From: Lichenicola sp964247725
Lineage (GTDB): Bacteria; Pseudomonadota; Alphaproteobacteria; Acetobacterales; Acetobacteraceae
Length of the DNA stretch: 64,000 nt
Assembly (NCBI GenBank): GCA_964247725.1
Contig: CAXTVM010000001.1
Location: 62,001-126,000, forward strand
Reading direction: 5' to 3'
A program made the translations under genes and the position numbers. Below the pieces are notes generated by a model, which saw nothing but the letters and a program-made list of their open reading frames with translations, was not told the DNA's origin and searched no databases. Positions 25,453-34,494 of this stretch are shown piece after piece. The first letter of the stretch is position 1, and each line of letters begins with the position of its first letter.

Positions 25453-26943
25453 CTAATCCGGCCGGCGTGCCCGATGGCGCAGGAACGGCAGCCGCGACCA
25501 GAGCCGACCCGAGACCGGCGCCGGCACCAGGGCAGTCTCGCTGAACAGCAGCCAGACCGACAGCACGCACAGGACCCCGGCTGCCGACAGCACCAGGAAG
25601 CCGGCCGGCACCGAGCGGTCGGCGACCAGCCCCGCCAGCGTGGTGCTCAGGCTGGCGCCGATGCCCATGGCCAGCCCCAGCAGCCCCATGCACAGGTTGA
25701 ACCGGCCCGTGCCGCGGCTGAGGTCGGAGGCGACCAGGGGCAGGATGACGCCGAATGCGGCCGAGCTCACCGCGTCCAGCAGCTGCACCGCCATCGTCAT
25801 GACCGGCGAGGTCGACATCGCCAGCAGCGCACCGCGCAGCGGCACCGCGGCGAACGCGACCAGCATGATCGGCCGCCGGCCGTAGCGGCCCGCCCAGCGG
25901 CCGATCCAGGGTGACAGGATCGCGCCCAGGATCTGCGGCACCAGGATGCAGGCGGCGATCACCAGCTCGGCGAGGTTGCCCGCTTCGCGTGTCACCTGGC
26001 CGGCGGCCAGCGGCAGCATCCCGGCATTGGCCAGGTGGTAGAAGATCACGCAGATGCCAAAGCCGAACAGGCGCCGGTCGTGCAGCAGGGTGCGGATGCC
26101 GCCGGCGGGGCGACCGCCGGCCCCGGCTCCCGGTGCCGCGGGCTGCCCCGGTGCGGCGCCCGTGGCCGGATGCTCGATCGCACGCAGCGCCAGCAGGCCC
26201 GGCAGCGCCAGGGCGGCGCCCAGGAAGAAGGTGGCGCGAGACGAGACCCAGTAGCCGACGCCGCCCATCAGGCCGGCCGCCATCGCGTTGCCGATCGAGC
26301 CGAAGCTGGCGTTGCGGCCGAAACGCTCGCCCAGCGCCACCTGGTCGGCCGCCTCGGCCGCAGCTTCGGCCGCACCCTGGGCGGCCGCCTCGGCGGCATC
26401 CCGGCTGCGTTCCTGGGGCGATCTCTGCCGCAGGCCGTGGCTCGCCACCACCGACAGCGTGATGGCGGCGATCGCCGGGTTGAGCATGCAGCTGGCGAAG
26501 CCGTGCAGGATCTCCGCCGCGGTGACCGGCAGCCGCTCCGGCAGCACCGCCAGCAGCAGGCAGGACAGCACGATCGCGACGATGGCGCCGCCGGCGGCCA
26601 CGTGCTTGTTGCGCAGCAGGTCGACGCAGGTGCCGGCGGGCACCTGGCTGACCATGGCGGTCACCGAGCCGACCGTCAGCACGAGGCCGATCTCGCCCTG
26701 GGTCCAGTGCTCGCCGGTGAGGTAGACCGCGATGAACGGCCCGAATGCGGTCTGCAGGTTGGCGACGAAGAAGTTGAGCCAGTCGAGCCCGCGCTGGCTG
26801 CGGCGGCTGATTGGCGTCCCCGGTTCGGCGGTCGGCCCGGCTGTCGGCGGCACCGCCGCGGCGATCTCGGGCGGCACCGTCGCCTCGGCCGTGTCGGGCC
26901 GCGACGCCGCCGGTCCGGTCCGGGTCGACGTCATCTCCGGCAT
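25453..26943 (-). CDS. Major facilitator superfamily transporter
   Basis: About 496 aa with 12 predicted membrane helices. A Pro/Ala-rich cytosolic N-tail precedes helix 1 (residues about 50-70, LNFFVANLQTAFGPFIAVYL). MFS loop motifs include GTCVDLLRNKHVAAG after helix 2 and GRWAGRYGRRPIMLVA in the second half. The central loop carries an unusual Ala/Glu-rich insert (RDAAEAAAQGAAEAAAEAAD). The start at 26943 (or MTSTR at 26934) follows the PRC-barrel stop, suggesting an operon. The substrate cannot be read from sequence. Confidence 0.88.
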   Translation of the reverse strand: MPEMTSTRTGPAASRPDTAEATVPPEIAAAVPPTAGPTAEPGTPISRRSQRGLDWLNFFVANLQTAFGPFIAVYLTGEHWTQGEIGLVLTVGSVTAMVSQVPAGTCVDLLRNKHVAAGGAIVAIVLSCLLLAVLPERLPVTAAEILHGFASCMLNPAIAAITLSVVASHGLRQRSPQERSRDAAEAAAQGAAEAAAEAADQVALGERFGRNASFGSIGNAMAAGLMGGVGYWVSSRATFFLGAALALPGLLALRAIEHPATGAAPGQPAAPGAGAGGRPAGGIRTLLHDRRLFGFGICVIFYHLANAGMLPLAAGQVTREAGNLAELVIAACILVPQILGAILSPWIGRWAGRYGRRPIMLVAFAAVPLRGALLAMSTSPVMTMAVQLLDAVSSAAFGVILPLVASDLSRGTGRFNLCMGLLGLAMGIGASLSTTLAGLVADRSVPAGFLVLSAAGVLCVLSVWLLFSETALVPAPVSGRLWSRLPFLRHRARRPD

Positions 26944-26950
26944 GCCGGCC

Positions 26951-27856
26951 TCAGCGCCGCCCGGACGGCGACGCCGGCCGGCGCGGGAGTGGGCCGGCGG
27001 CCTGCGCCGGGGGTGCCGGGATCGGGGGTGCCGGGACCGGGGCGGACGCGGAGGGGTCCCTGCCCGCCTCCCGCGCCGCATTGGCGGGCTTCGGTACCGC
27101 CCCCACCGCCGGCGGGGCCGGGATCGGGGGCACCAGCGCCGGCGATATGGTGAGGCCGAGGGCCGGAACGCCCGGGGGCGCCGAGGCGGCCCCCTCCGCC
27201 GGAACCGCGGCCGGCGCCGTGAGGGATGGCATGGCCGCCGGCCGTGCCCCGGCCGTGCCCCGGGCCTGGGTCGGAACCGCGGCCAACCCGCTCGCGCCGG
27301 CCACCACGGCGACGGCGCCGGCCCCCTCGGCGGCCGGCGCCGACCTCACCTGGCCCTCGGTCAGCGCCACGCGCAGCGGCTCGTTGCCGGGTTTGGCCAC
27401 GTCGAACAGCGCCCAGGCCACCGCGATCTTGCGGTTGCCGACCCCCATGAAGCCGCCGACATCCAGTTCGAGCGCAGCCGGACGCCCGTCATCGCCGACC
27501 AGCACGTCGATGACCCGTCCGACCTCGCTGTTCTCGGTGCCGTGGACGCTGCGGTCGAGCAGCCCGCCGAGCTTCAGCTCGATCGTCCGCAGCCTGGTAG
27601 AGCCTTGCGCGGCCGGCTTCTGCGGCGGGTGCAGGACGCTGTCCCGGGCGATGGCATCGGCGCGGTCGCCCTCCGTGTCGGCGGCCGGAGCCGGCGGCGG
27701 GGCGGCTGCCGTCACCGGCGGTGGCGCCGAGGCGACGGCACTGGCAACGGCACCGGCGGGTGCGGCCGGCACCACGCCCTGCGCCGCCGTGCCGTTCGCG
27801 AGCAGGACCGCGGTCGCCAGGCAGGGAAGGGCGAGGCAGGAACGCAGGTGGGCCAT
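26951..27856 (-). CDS. Secreted PRC-barrel domain protein with Pro/Ala-rich tail
   Basis: A 301-aa product from ATG 27856 with GAGGGAAG upstream. It has a signal peptide (LRSCLALPCLATAVLLANGT), then an Ala/Pro linker. One PRC-barrel domain at about residues 90-165 contains GRVIDVLVGDDGRPAALELD and GGFMGVGNRKIAVAW. The remaining 130 residues are low-complexity Ala/Pro. PRC-barrel exported proteins of this kind are common in Acetobacteraceae and Rhizobiales; the role is unknown. It lies seven bases before the MFS start, likely one transcript. Confidence 0.85.
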   Translation of the reverse strand: MAHLRSCLALPCLATAVLLANGTAAQGVVPAAPAGAVASAVASAPPPVTAAAPPPAPAADTEGDRADAIARDSVLHPPQKPAAQGSTRLRTIELKLGGLLDRSVHGTENSEVGRVIDVLVGDDGRPAALELDVGGFMGVGNRKIAVAWALFDVAKPGNEPLRVALTEGQVRSAPAAEGAGAVAVVAGASGLAAVPTQARGTAGARPAAMPSLTAPAAVPAEGAASAPPGVPALGLTISPALVPPIPAPPAVGAVPKPANAAREAGRDPSASAPVPAPPIPAPPAQAAGPLPRRPASPSGRR

Positions 27857-28090
27857 GGTCTTCCCTCGCAGGCCGGTTCCTCGCAGGCGGGCTTCCTCGG
27901 AGGCTGGGCGCCGCGCACGCTCCGCCGCAGCGCTTGCGCCCAGCACACTACCCTTAAGTGTGACACACGCGCCGGCGACGCACGACCCGGCGCCGATCCC
28001 GCGGCTACCCCGTCCGCCCCCGGCAACAGCTGTGAAACCAATTGCAACGCGACCTGCACGGCGGCCGCGCAACGGTCTAATGGAAGGGCC

Positions 28091-28810
28091 ATGGAACAGC
28101 TTCCACACATCCTCATCGTCGACGACGACCGCGAGATCCGTGACCTGCTGGCCCGCTTCCTGGAGCGCAACCGCTTCCGGGTCACCGCGGTCCGCGACGG
28201 GCGCGAGGCGCGCCGAGCCTGGGCGAACGGGCACTACCAGCTGGTGGTGCTCGACCTCATGCTGCCCGGCGAAAGCGGGCTCGACCTCGCCCGCTGGATG
28301 CGCAGCCAGGGCAACCTGCCGATCGTGATGCTGACCGCGATGGGCGACGAGACCGACCGTATCATCGGGCTCGAGCTCGGCGCCGACGACTACCTGCCCA
28401 AGCCGTTCAACCCGCGCGAGCTGATGGCCCGGATGCGCGCCGTGATGCGCCGCACCGGCGAGGCGCAGGAGCGCAAGCCGGAGGCCGAGAGCCGCGTGCT
28501 GCGCTTCGCCGGCTGGACCCTGGAGCCGCTGCGCCGCCGCCTGCTCAACCCGGACGGCGCCGAGGTGCCGCTCACCGGTGGCGAGTACGAGCTGCTGGTG
28601 GCGCTGCTGGACCGCGCCAACCGCGTGCTGACCCGCGACATGCTGCTCGACCTGCTGCGCGGCCGCCAGGCTGGCCCGTTCGACCGCGCCATCGACGTCG
28701 CCATCTCGCGCCTGCGCCGCAAGCTCGAGGACGACGGCCGCAACGCCCAGGTGATCAAGACAGTGCGCGGCGGCGGCTACGTGCTGGCGGCGGACGTCGA
28801 GCGGGTCTGA
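28091..28810 (+). CDS. OmpR-family response regulator
   Basis: A 239-aa two-domain regulator. The receiver has the acidic pocket DDD at 11-13, phosphoacceptor Asp55 in VVLDLMLPGESGLD, the T in MLTAMGDE and Lys in YLPKPFNP. The C-terminal winged helix contains LTGGEYELLVALLDRANRVL and the recognition/wing region DRAIDVAISRLRRKLEDDGR and RGGGYVLAADV. It lies 22 bp upstream of its histidine kinase and is divergent from the PRC-barrel/MFS operon, a possible target. It resembles OmpR more than PhoB, but the ortholog is not certain. Confidence 0.95.
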   Translation: MEQLPHILIVDDDREIRDLLARFLERNRFRVTAVRDGREARRAWANGHYQLVVLDLMLPGESGLDLARWMRSQGNLPIVMLTAMGDETDRIIGLELGADDYLPKPFNPRELMARMRAVMRRTGEAQERKPEAESRVLRFAGWTLEPLRRRLLNPDGAEVPLTGGEYELLVALLDRANRVLTRDMLLDLLRGRQAGPFDRAIDVAISRLRRKLEDDGRNAQVIKTVRGGGYVLAADVERV

Positions 28811-28832
28811 CGCGCCGCCCGAGGCGTCCGCC

Positions 28833-30362
28833 GTGGGATGGCGCTTCACGCTGCTGCCGCGCAGCCTGGCGGCCCGCACCGCCCTGGTGCTGCTGGCCGG
28901 GCTGGTCGTGGTGCAGACGGTGGGGCTCGCGATCCACGCGCTCGACCGGCTGGACTTGGCGCGCCTCGACATCGAGCGCGAGACCGGCGGCGAGGTGGCC
29001 GGCATCTACCGGCTGGTCGCCAACACCGATCCGCCGGTGCGAGACACCGTCCTGGCGCGGTCGCACCTGCCCTCCGGGTTCCATGCCAGCCTCGGCGACG
29101 TCCCGCGGTTCGGTGCGCTGAACCCGGCCCCGGATCCGATCCAGCGCATGCTGCGCCGGCGCCTGGAGACGATGCCGATGGCGGCCCGGCTGCGGCCCGC
29201 GCGGATTGTCATCGCCAGCAACGCGCCGCGCGAGGGCCGGCCGCTCCCGCTCGGGCCGGCGCAGGAACCGGACGGGCCCGGTCAGCCCTGGCGCGACCGG
29301 CCCGACGCGGTACCCCTGCCCGCTGCCGCCGGCCCGGGGCCGGCCGCCCCACCCGACCGGTTCCGCCCCCCGCCGGCCGGCGGCAGCGGCCTCCGATCGG
29401 CCGGGTCGCACCGCAGCCTGGCGATCGCGATGCAGCTTCCCGACGACGGGCGCTGGCTGACCGTGCGCTTCGTCATGCCGCGGCCCGACCCGTTCCTGTC
29501 GCCGACGCTGCCGGCCGCCTTCCTGGTGATGACCATCTTCGCCGGGCTGCTCAGCGTGTGGGCGGTGCGCCGCCTCACCGCGCCGCTGCGCACGCTGGCG
29601 ATCGCCGCCGAGAAGCTCGGCCGCGACGTCAACGCCGAGCCGCTGCCGGAGAACGGGCCGACCGAGGTCGCCACCGCGGCGATCGCCTTCAACACCATGG
29701 CCAGCCGGATCCGGCGCTTCGTCACCGACCGCACGCTGCTGCTGACCGCGATCGGCCACGACCTGCGCACGCCGATCACGCGGCTCAAGCTGCGCTCGGA
29801 GTTCATCGAGGACGAGGAGCTGCAGGCCAAGTTCCTGGCCGATCTCGACGAGCTGGAGGCGATGGTGTCGGCGACGCTGGCGTTCGGCCGCGACAGCGCC
29901 GACCGCGAGCCGATGGTCGCTCTCGACCTGAACGCGCTGCTGCGCACGGTGCTGGACGATGCGGTGGACGGGCGGCCGGAACTGGCCGACCGGGTCGGCT
30001 TCGCCACGCCGCCGCCGGCGGTGGTGATCCAGGCGCGTTCGCTGCCGCTGAAGCGGGCGCTGGCCAACCTGGTCGGCAACGCCGTCGCCTATGCCGGCGG
30101 CGTGCAGGTCACGCTGCGGCCGCCGGCGGACGGGCACGTAGCGGTGCTGTTCGAGGATGACGGGCCGGGCATCCCGCCGGAGGAGCTGGAGCGGGTGTTC
30201 GAGCCGTTCGTGCGCCTCGAGGCCAGCCGCAACCGGGAGACCGGCGGCACCGGGCTCGGCTTGTCGATCGCCCGCAACATCCTGCGCGGCCAGGGCGGCG
30301 ACATCACGCTGTCCAACCGTCTGCCGCACGGGCTGCGCGCCTGCGTGACGCTGGTGGCGTGA
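28833..30362 (+). CDS. EnvZ-like sensor histidine kinase
   Basis: A 509-aa membrane kinase starting at GTG 28833, with GAGG upstream. TM1 is about residues 15-35. The periplasmic region is Pro-rich and long (about 200 residues, poorly structured around 150-190). TM2 (AFLVMTIFAGLLSVWAV) is followed by HAMP, the HisKA box with phosphoacceptor His in LLTAIGHDLRTPITRLKLRS, and the HATPase domain with N box, FEDDGPGIPPEELERVFEPF and GGTGLGLSIARNILRGQGGD. It pairs with the upstream OmpR-type regulator. The signal is unknown. Confidence 0.95.
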   Translation: MGWRFTLLPRSLAARTALVLLAGLVVVQTVGLAIHALDRLDLARLDIERETGGEVAGIYRLVANTDPPVRDTVLARSHLPSGFHASLGDVPRFGALNPAPDPIQRMLRRRLETMPMAARLRPARIVIASNAPREGRPLPLGPAQEPDGPGQPWRDRPDAVPLPAAAGPGPAAPPDRFRPPPAGGSGLRSAGSHRSLAIAMQLPDDGRWLTVRFVMPRPDPFLSPTLPAAFLVMTIFAGLLSVWAVRRLTAPLRTLAIAAEKLGRDVNAEPLPENGPTEVATAAIAFNTMASRIRRFVTDRTLLLTAIGHDLRTPITRLKLRSEFIEDEELQAKFLADLDELEAMVSATLAFGRDSADREPMVALDLNALLRTVLDDAVDGRPELADRVGFATPPPAVVIQARSLPLKRALANLVGNAVAYAGGVQVTLRPPADGHVAVLFEDDGPGIPPEELERVFEPFVRLEASRNRETGGTGLGLSIARNILRGQGGDITLSNRLPHGLRACVTLVA

Positions 30363-30373
30363 TCGCCACGAGG

Positions 30374-30484
30374 AAGAAGGCCAGGGGCTCTGCCCCTGGA
30401 CCCCGCTGGGGCCGCGGGCCCGGGCCCCGATTCGTTGAAGGGGTTTGGGGGCTCACGAAGTCCAGGATGGCGCCCTGGCCTTCC
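30374..30484. repeat. Palindromic intergenic repeat, copy B (111 bp, centre missing)
   Basis: It starts 11 bp after the histidine-kinase stop. The left arm CCAGGGGCTCTGCCCCTGG is intact. The right arm is reduced to TCCAGGATGGCGCCCTGGCCTTCC. The usual oriented centre between the two GATTCGT-type motifs is absent, making this the most eroded copy. Confidence 0.85.
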
Positions 30485-30533
30485 CTGGCCCGACCGGCTA
30501 ACGGTCTCCCCGAGCCACTCGGACGGACCTCCT

Positions 30534-31109
30534 ATGCTCCAGCGCCTGTACGCGCGCATCCTGGCGCTCGCCGCGACCCCGGCGGCGCCGCTCTGGCTGG
30601 CCGTGGTCGCGATCGCCGAAGGCAGCGTGTTCCCGGTGCCGCCCGACCTGCTGCTGATCCCGATGGTGCTGGCACGGCCGGAGCGCGCCTGGGTCCTGGC
30701 CGCCTTGTGCACGCTGGCCAGCCTGTGCGGCGGCGCCATCGGCTGGCTGCTGGGCGCCGAGCTGATCCAGCTGGCGACACGGGTGATCCACCTTTATCAC
30801 GGCGAGCACGCGCTGGCCATCTATCAGGCGCGGTTCGCCGAGTACGGCTTCAGCGTGGTCCTGCTCAAGGGCCTGACGCCGATCCCCTACAAGATCGTCG
30901 CGATCGCCGCCGGGGCCGCCCATTTCAGCCTGGCGCTGTTCCTGCTGGCGAGCCTGATCTCGCGCGGCGCCCGCTTCTTCCTGGTCGCCGCCCTGCTGCG
31001 CCGCTACGGCGACGCGGCACGGCTGTTCATCGAACGTCGCCTGAACGCGCTGGCGCTGCTGGCGGCGGTGCTGATCGTGGGCGGTGTGGTAATCGCGCTC
31101 CGAGCCTAG
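30534..31109 (+). CDS. YqaA/DedA-like SNARE-associated (VTT) membrane protein
   Basis: A 191-aa polytopic membrane protein from ATG 30534. It has the N-terminal AIAEGSVFPVPPDLLLIPMV (re-entrant E-x-P motif of the family), a Gly-rich helix LASLCGGAIGWLLGAELI, and the conserved KGLTPIPYKIVAIAAGAAHF with the later SLISRGARFFLVAALLRRYG. YqaA/DedA proteins act in envelope homeostasis and lipid transport. Its 3' half was duplicated at 31.6-31.8 kb, where it has decayed. Confidence 0.9.
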   Translation: MLQRLYARILALAATPAAPLWLAVVAIAEGSVFPVPPDLLLIPMVLARPERAWVLAALCTLASLCGGAIGWLLGAELIQLATRVIHLYHGEHALAIYQARFAEYGFSVVLLKGLTPIPYKIVAIAAGAAHFSLALFLLASLISRGARFFLVAALLRRYGDAARLFIERRLNALALLAAVLIVGGVVIALRA

Positions 31110-31179
31110 GGCCTGACCGTCTCCAGGCTGGATCAGCCTGGGGTGCAACCCGGTGCTGAAACAAAAGGACAACGCCTCG

Positions 31180-31450
31180 CGCCGGTATCCTCAGCTCCAG
31201 GAGCGCAACCATCTGCTTGTCTGCGCTCTCAGAAGCCGAAAATACCGTATACACGAAACGTATCTAGCCGAGGCAAGCTCCTAAGCGTCCTATCTCGACA
31301 CGGACGAAGGCCGGACAGTCAACCGCAGCTTAGTCTAGCTGCAGACATCGCCCGTGGGTACGCACATCGCGCCGGCAGGTACGTGGATGGCATCCCCGCC
31401 GCCATTGGTTTCAAGCCCGTCCGGCGATGGGTCACTTCCATCGATGGCAA
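31180..31450 (-). pseudogene. Decayed paralogue of the small gene at 31824-32105
   Basis: One minus-strand frame reads SPDGLETNGGGDAIHVPAGA then MCVPTGDVCS and a stop. The intact paralogue has SPDGLGTNDGGDAVRPGSGT then TCGPLGDVCNQTVL. A later frame (SESADKQMVALLEL) matches the paralogue's SEQAARSYAEMIELL region. The start codon and ribosome-binding site are lost. Confidence 0.7.
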
Positions 31451-31587
31451 AGAACGCCACACCAAAAAAAAACGACCGCGCGCATGATTTTCATCTGTTT
31501 CGCTTCCTAGGCTCGGTCTAGGTAGACGTTGTCATACCTCAGGTGGTATTAAGATTAGAATAGTTTTTAGGAAGCCTTTGTTTTAAC

Positions 31588-31826
31588 CGCATCAATCTCC
31601 TGCAAGATCGTCATGATCGCAGCCGGTGCTGCGCACCTCGATCCGACCATGTTCCTACTGGCGAGACTGACCGTCCGCGACACCTGCTCTTCCTCGTCGG
31701 CGCCCTGCTGCGCCGCTGAAGTTAAACAGCACGGCTGTTCATCAGGCGGCGCCTGAACGCGTTGACATTGCTGGTAGTGGTGCTGATCATCCACGGCGTG
31801 GCCGTCGCACTTCGAGTCCAAAGTTA
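31588..31826 (+). pseudogene. Fragment of a second yqaA copy
   Basis: Nucleotides align with the last third of the intact yqaA gene. The start is KIVMIAAGAAHLDPTMFLLA, the equivalent of KIVAIAAGAAHFSLALFLLA. Frameshifts and a TGA in the CGCCGCTGA stretch then appear. The 5' two-thirds are absent. It ends with the same CACTTCGAGTCCAAAGTTAG-like tail as the parent's stop region. Confidence 0.8.
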
Positions 31827-32105
31827 GGTCCTTACGTCGACTTTGAGGAGTTCTATCATCTCAGCATAGGACCGTGCGGCCTGCTCGGAGACCGAGTGCG
31901 CGAAACGGAGCTGGATCAGGGCGAGGTCACGGGCCTTCGCCATGGACAGAGGCGGCAAAACAGAGCGGTCGAACGCGAGCACAGTCTGATTGCAAACATC
32001 GCCTAAGGGTCCGCATGTCGTGCCGGAACCGGGGCGGACGGCGTCGCCCCCGTCATTGGTGCCAAGCCCATCCGGTGATGCGACGCCGCCATCATGGTCC
32101 TGCAT
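31824..32105 (-). CDS. Small hypothetical protein with a phasin-like C-terminal helix
   Basis: A 93-aa product. GGGAGG seven bases upstream selects the start at 32105 (MQDHDGGVASPDG); a further ATG at 32126 has no such site. The first half is Gly/Asp-rich and probably disordered. The second half (LSMAKARDLALIQLRFAHSV, then SEQAARSYAEMIELL) is an amphipathic helix of the kind seen at the end of phasin-domain proteins. The similarity is weak and the function is a guess. It is the surviving member of a duplicated pair. Confidence 0.6.
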   Translation of the reverse strand: MQDHDGGVASPDGLGTNDGGDAVRPGSGTTCGPLGDVCNQTVLAFDRSVLPPLSMAKARDLALIQLRFAHSVSEQAARSYAEMIELLKVDVRT

Positions 32106-32170
32106 CCTGACCTCCCGTGAAACCATCAGTTTCGTTTCAACCTAGGCTCTTCCGTCGCAAGCGTCGACGC

Positions 32171-34312
32171 TTATTCTACCCTGCGATCCTCGGTCGGAAA
32201 GCCACTGGCCATCCAGCTCTCCTCACCGCCCCGATACCATAAGATAGGCCCAACGCCAGCAGCGATGAGATGGAGCGCGGCGTTGTAGCTTCTCCATCCG
32301 GACGGACCGTCCCCCATGACGATGACGGGGGTTAATTGCGCATCACGCGGCCCTGCCGCCGCCTCTAGCAGCGCGCGCTGATTACCCCACACTCCCTGCG
32401 GCCATACCAGTCTCGCAGATGGTATGACTGCCGCACCGCGTCCTACATCAAGGATGCGTAGCCGGTTTGATTGCCGCAACAAGCCGGCTAAGGTTCCGGT
32501 ACTGATCCGGCTACCGCCCGGCAGCAATAAGGGCGTAGCGGCGAAATCGTCGCCTAGACCCGGTACGGTGCTGGCTGCCAAGCCGAAATCCTCGGCCTCA
32601 TCCGCCTGTGTTGGCATGCCTGCCGAGCGCAACGCCGCTAGAAAGCGATCAAAGCCGGGCAGATTCGCGAGGGCGTGAGTATGGTAGGCGGAGAGCCGCC
32701 AGACCGTGCGCCGCGGCCATTGTCGCGCGTAGCTCGCATAGAGCGCAGCAGCCTGCGCCAAATGATTGGTCTCGGCAGCGGCGGCGATGCGATAGAGGGC
32801 GTTCCATTCCTGCCAACCAAGCGCGCCGCCGCCGGTCGCGACCGCATGGGCACGTTCGAGCCATGGCGACGCGTCACCGGCTCGATCCAGCAGCAGGTAG
32901 CCGAGGCCGATCAGGTTCTGGCGCCTGGGGTCCTCGGGAGAGGCGGGGTCGAGCCGCAGGATCTCCCGCAGCGCGTCGATCATCTCCTGCATGTGGCCGA
33001 GCGCGTGGGCGCACGAGGCGATGCCGGAACGGGCCTGCAGCAGGTCCGGATCGAGCGACAGCGCCAGGCGGAAGTCCGGCAACCCCTCCGCGCAGTGCCG
33101 ATCCTCCTTCTCCAGCATCCCGTGCGCGGTGATGGCCAGCGGGTCGCGCGGCGCCGTCGCCGTCGCGCGGGCGATGGCACGCACCGCCTCGGCATGGTCC
33201 TGCCACTCGTCCGGATCGTCGAAGCCGCCGATCTTGCGCAGCAGCACCAGCCCGAGCTGCGCCTGCGCGTCGGCGAAGTCCGGGGCCGCGGCGACGGCGC
33301 GTTCCAGCAGGCGCTGGGCGGCGACCAGCCCGCCCACGCTGTCGTCGCGATCGAGCACCGAGCGGCCGCGGAGGTAGAGGTCGACCGAGTCCGGGTCGCG
33401 CGGCCGGTCGTGCAGCGAGCGGGCGGCCTCGATCTGCACCAGGGTGAAGTCCAGCGCATTGGCCAGGTGGCGGACGATCTCGACGCGGGCGTGGCCGAGC
33501 GCCTCCGGCGCCACGTCGAAGCCGCTGGCCCAAAGGTGGGATGCGTTGCGCGCGTCGATCAGCTGCGCGTTGATGTGCAGCAGGTCGCCCTCGCGGCGTA
33601 GGCTGCCCTCGAGCAGGTAGCGGACGTCGAGCGCGCGGCCGATCAGCTCGGCCCGGGCCGGATGGCCCTTGTAGGTGTCGGCGCTCTCGCGCGCGATCAC
33701 GCGGGCGCCCGGCAGGTGTGCCAGGTCCGTGGTGAGGTCGTCGCTGATGGCGTCGGCGAGGTAATCCTGCGCCGGATCGGGTCCGAGGTTGCGGAACGGC
33801 AGCACCACGATCGACAGCCGCGGCGGCACGTGGCGGCCGGCCAGCCCGTACCAGGCGCCGAGGCAGAGCAGCGGCAGCGCCGCCAGCAGCAGCCATGGAG
33901 ACGGCAGGCCCCGCCGCGTCCGTGCCCAGGCCCACGCCGGCGCGGGCCCCGTCTCCTCCGGGTCCGGCGAGGACGGCGGGTCCTCCTCGACGCTGGCCAC
34001 GAACCGGTAGCCGCGACCGGGAACCGTTGCGATGAAGGGCTGCCCGTCGTGCTGCTCGCCGAGGCTGCGCCGCAGGGCCGAGACCTGCACCGCGAGGTTG
34101 TTCTCCTCGACCAGCACGCCCGGCCAGACCGCGGCCAGGATCTCGTCCTTGGCGACCACGCGGCCGCGCCGCTCGACCAGCAGGCGCAGGATGTCGAAGC
34201 CGCGCGAGCTCAGGGGCACCGGGGCACCATCGGCGCTCAGCGCACGCCGTTCCGGCTCCAGCAGGAACCGATCGAACCGATAGCGGACGGCAACGGTTCT
34301 GGATCGCGGCAT
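32171..34312 (-). CDS. CadC-like winged-helix membrane regulator with TPRs and a degenerate rhodanese tail
   Basis: A 713-aa one-component regulator. The OmpR-type DNA-binding domain is at 9-110 (LSSRGFDILRLLVERRGRVV; VSALRRSLGE; VPGRGYRFVASV), with a single TM helix at about 137-160 (PWLLLAALPLLCLGAWYGLA). A TolB/adenylate-cyclase-like domain follows (LSIVVLPFRNLGPDPAQDYL, LEGSLRREGD), then TPR helices to about 590. The C-terminus resembles a rhodanese (SYNAALHLIAAGVGPILWYR then GGEESW), but the active-site Cys position reads Gly in GDGPSGWRSY. It is divergent from the hemopexin-repeat gene, which it may control. Confidence 0.88.
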   Translation of the reverse strand: MPRSRTVAVRYRFDRFLLEPERRALSADGAPVPLSSRGFDILRLLVERRGRVVAKDEILAAVWPGVLVEENNLAVQVSALRRSLGEQHDGQPFIATVPGRGYRFVASVEEDPPSSPDPEETGPAPAWAWARTRRGLPSPWLLLAALPLLCLGAWYGLAGRHVPPRLSIVVLPFRNLGPDPAQDYLADAISDDLTTDLAHLPGARVIARESADTYKGHPARAELIGRALDVRYLLEGSLRREGDLLHINAQLIDARNASHLWASGFDVAPEALGHARVEIVRHLANALDFTLVQIEAARSLHDRPRDPDSVDLYLRGRSVLDRDDSVGGLVAAQRLLERAVAAAPDFADAQAQLGLVLLRKIGGFDDPDEWQDHAEAVRAIARATATAPRDPLAITAHGMLEKEDRHCAEGLPDFRLALSLDPDLLQARSGIASCAHALGHMQEMIDALREILRLDPASPEDPRRQNLIGLGYLLLDRAGDASPWLERAHAVATGGGALGWQEWNALYRIAAAAETNHLAQAAALYASYARQWPRRTVWRLSAYHTHALANLPGFDRFLAALRSAGMPTQADEAEDFGLAASTVPGLGDDFAATPLLLPGGSRISTGTLAGLLRQSNRLRILDVGRGAAVIPSARLVWPQGVWGNQRALLEAAAGPRDAQLTPVIVMGDGPSGWRSYNAALHLIAAGVGPILWYRGGEESWMASGFPTEDRRVE

Positions 34313-34494
34313 TCGGACGTGGACCTTCGATGCAGCCGCACAAGACCAGTCACCGCCGAACCGACTGTTTCGATTGGCTTCACATCATTTCAGAACGATT
34401 CAGGCGGCCTTTCAAGACCTTTCAGCGGCGGCCGGCCGATCAGCAGCGGCCGACGCCGATCCGGCGCGGCCTCCTCGACAGAAGGTCAACCGCC

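Larger units (their letters stand above)
30878..32155. repeat. Diverged tandem duplication: unit 1 about 30878-31525, unit 2 about 31588-32155
   Basis: Unit 1 holds the 3' half of the intact yqaA gene and a dead convergent small gene. Unit 2 holds a dead yqaA fragment and an intact version of the small gene. Matching landmarks are AAGATCGTC (30891 and 31604), CTGCTGCGCCGCT, ACATCGCC and TTCGTTTC/TTCGCTTC with CCTAGGCTC. The order and relative orientation of segments are identical in both units. Confidence 0.75.

Noticed and set aside
26951..29005. Long minus-strand frame extending the PRC-barrel gene upstream across the two-component genes
   Set aside because: The PRC-barrel protein has a signal peptide and ribosome-binding site at 27856. 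The upstream part is antisense to the response regulator.
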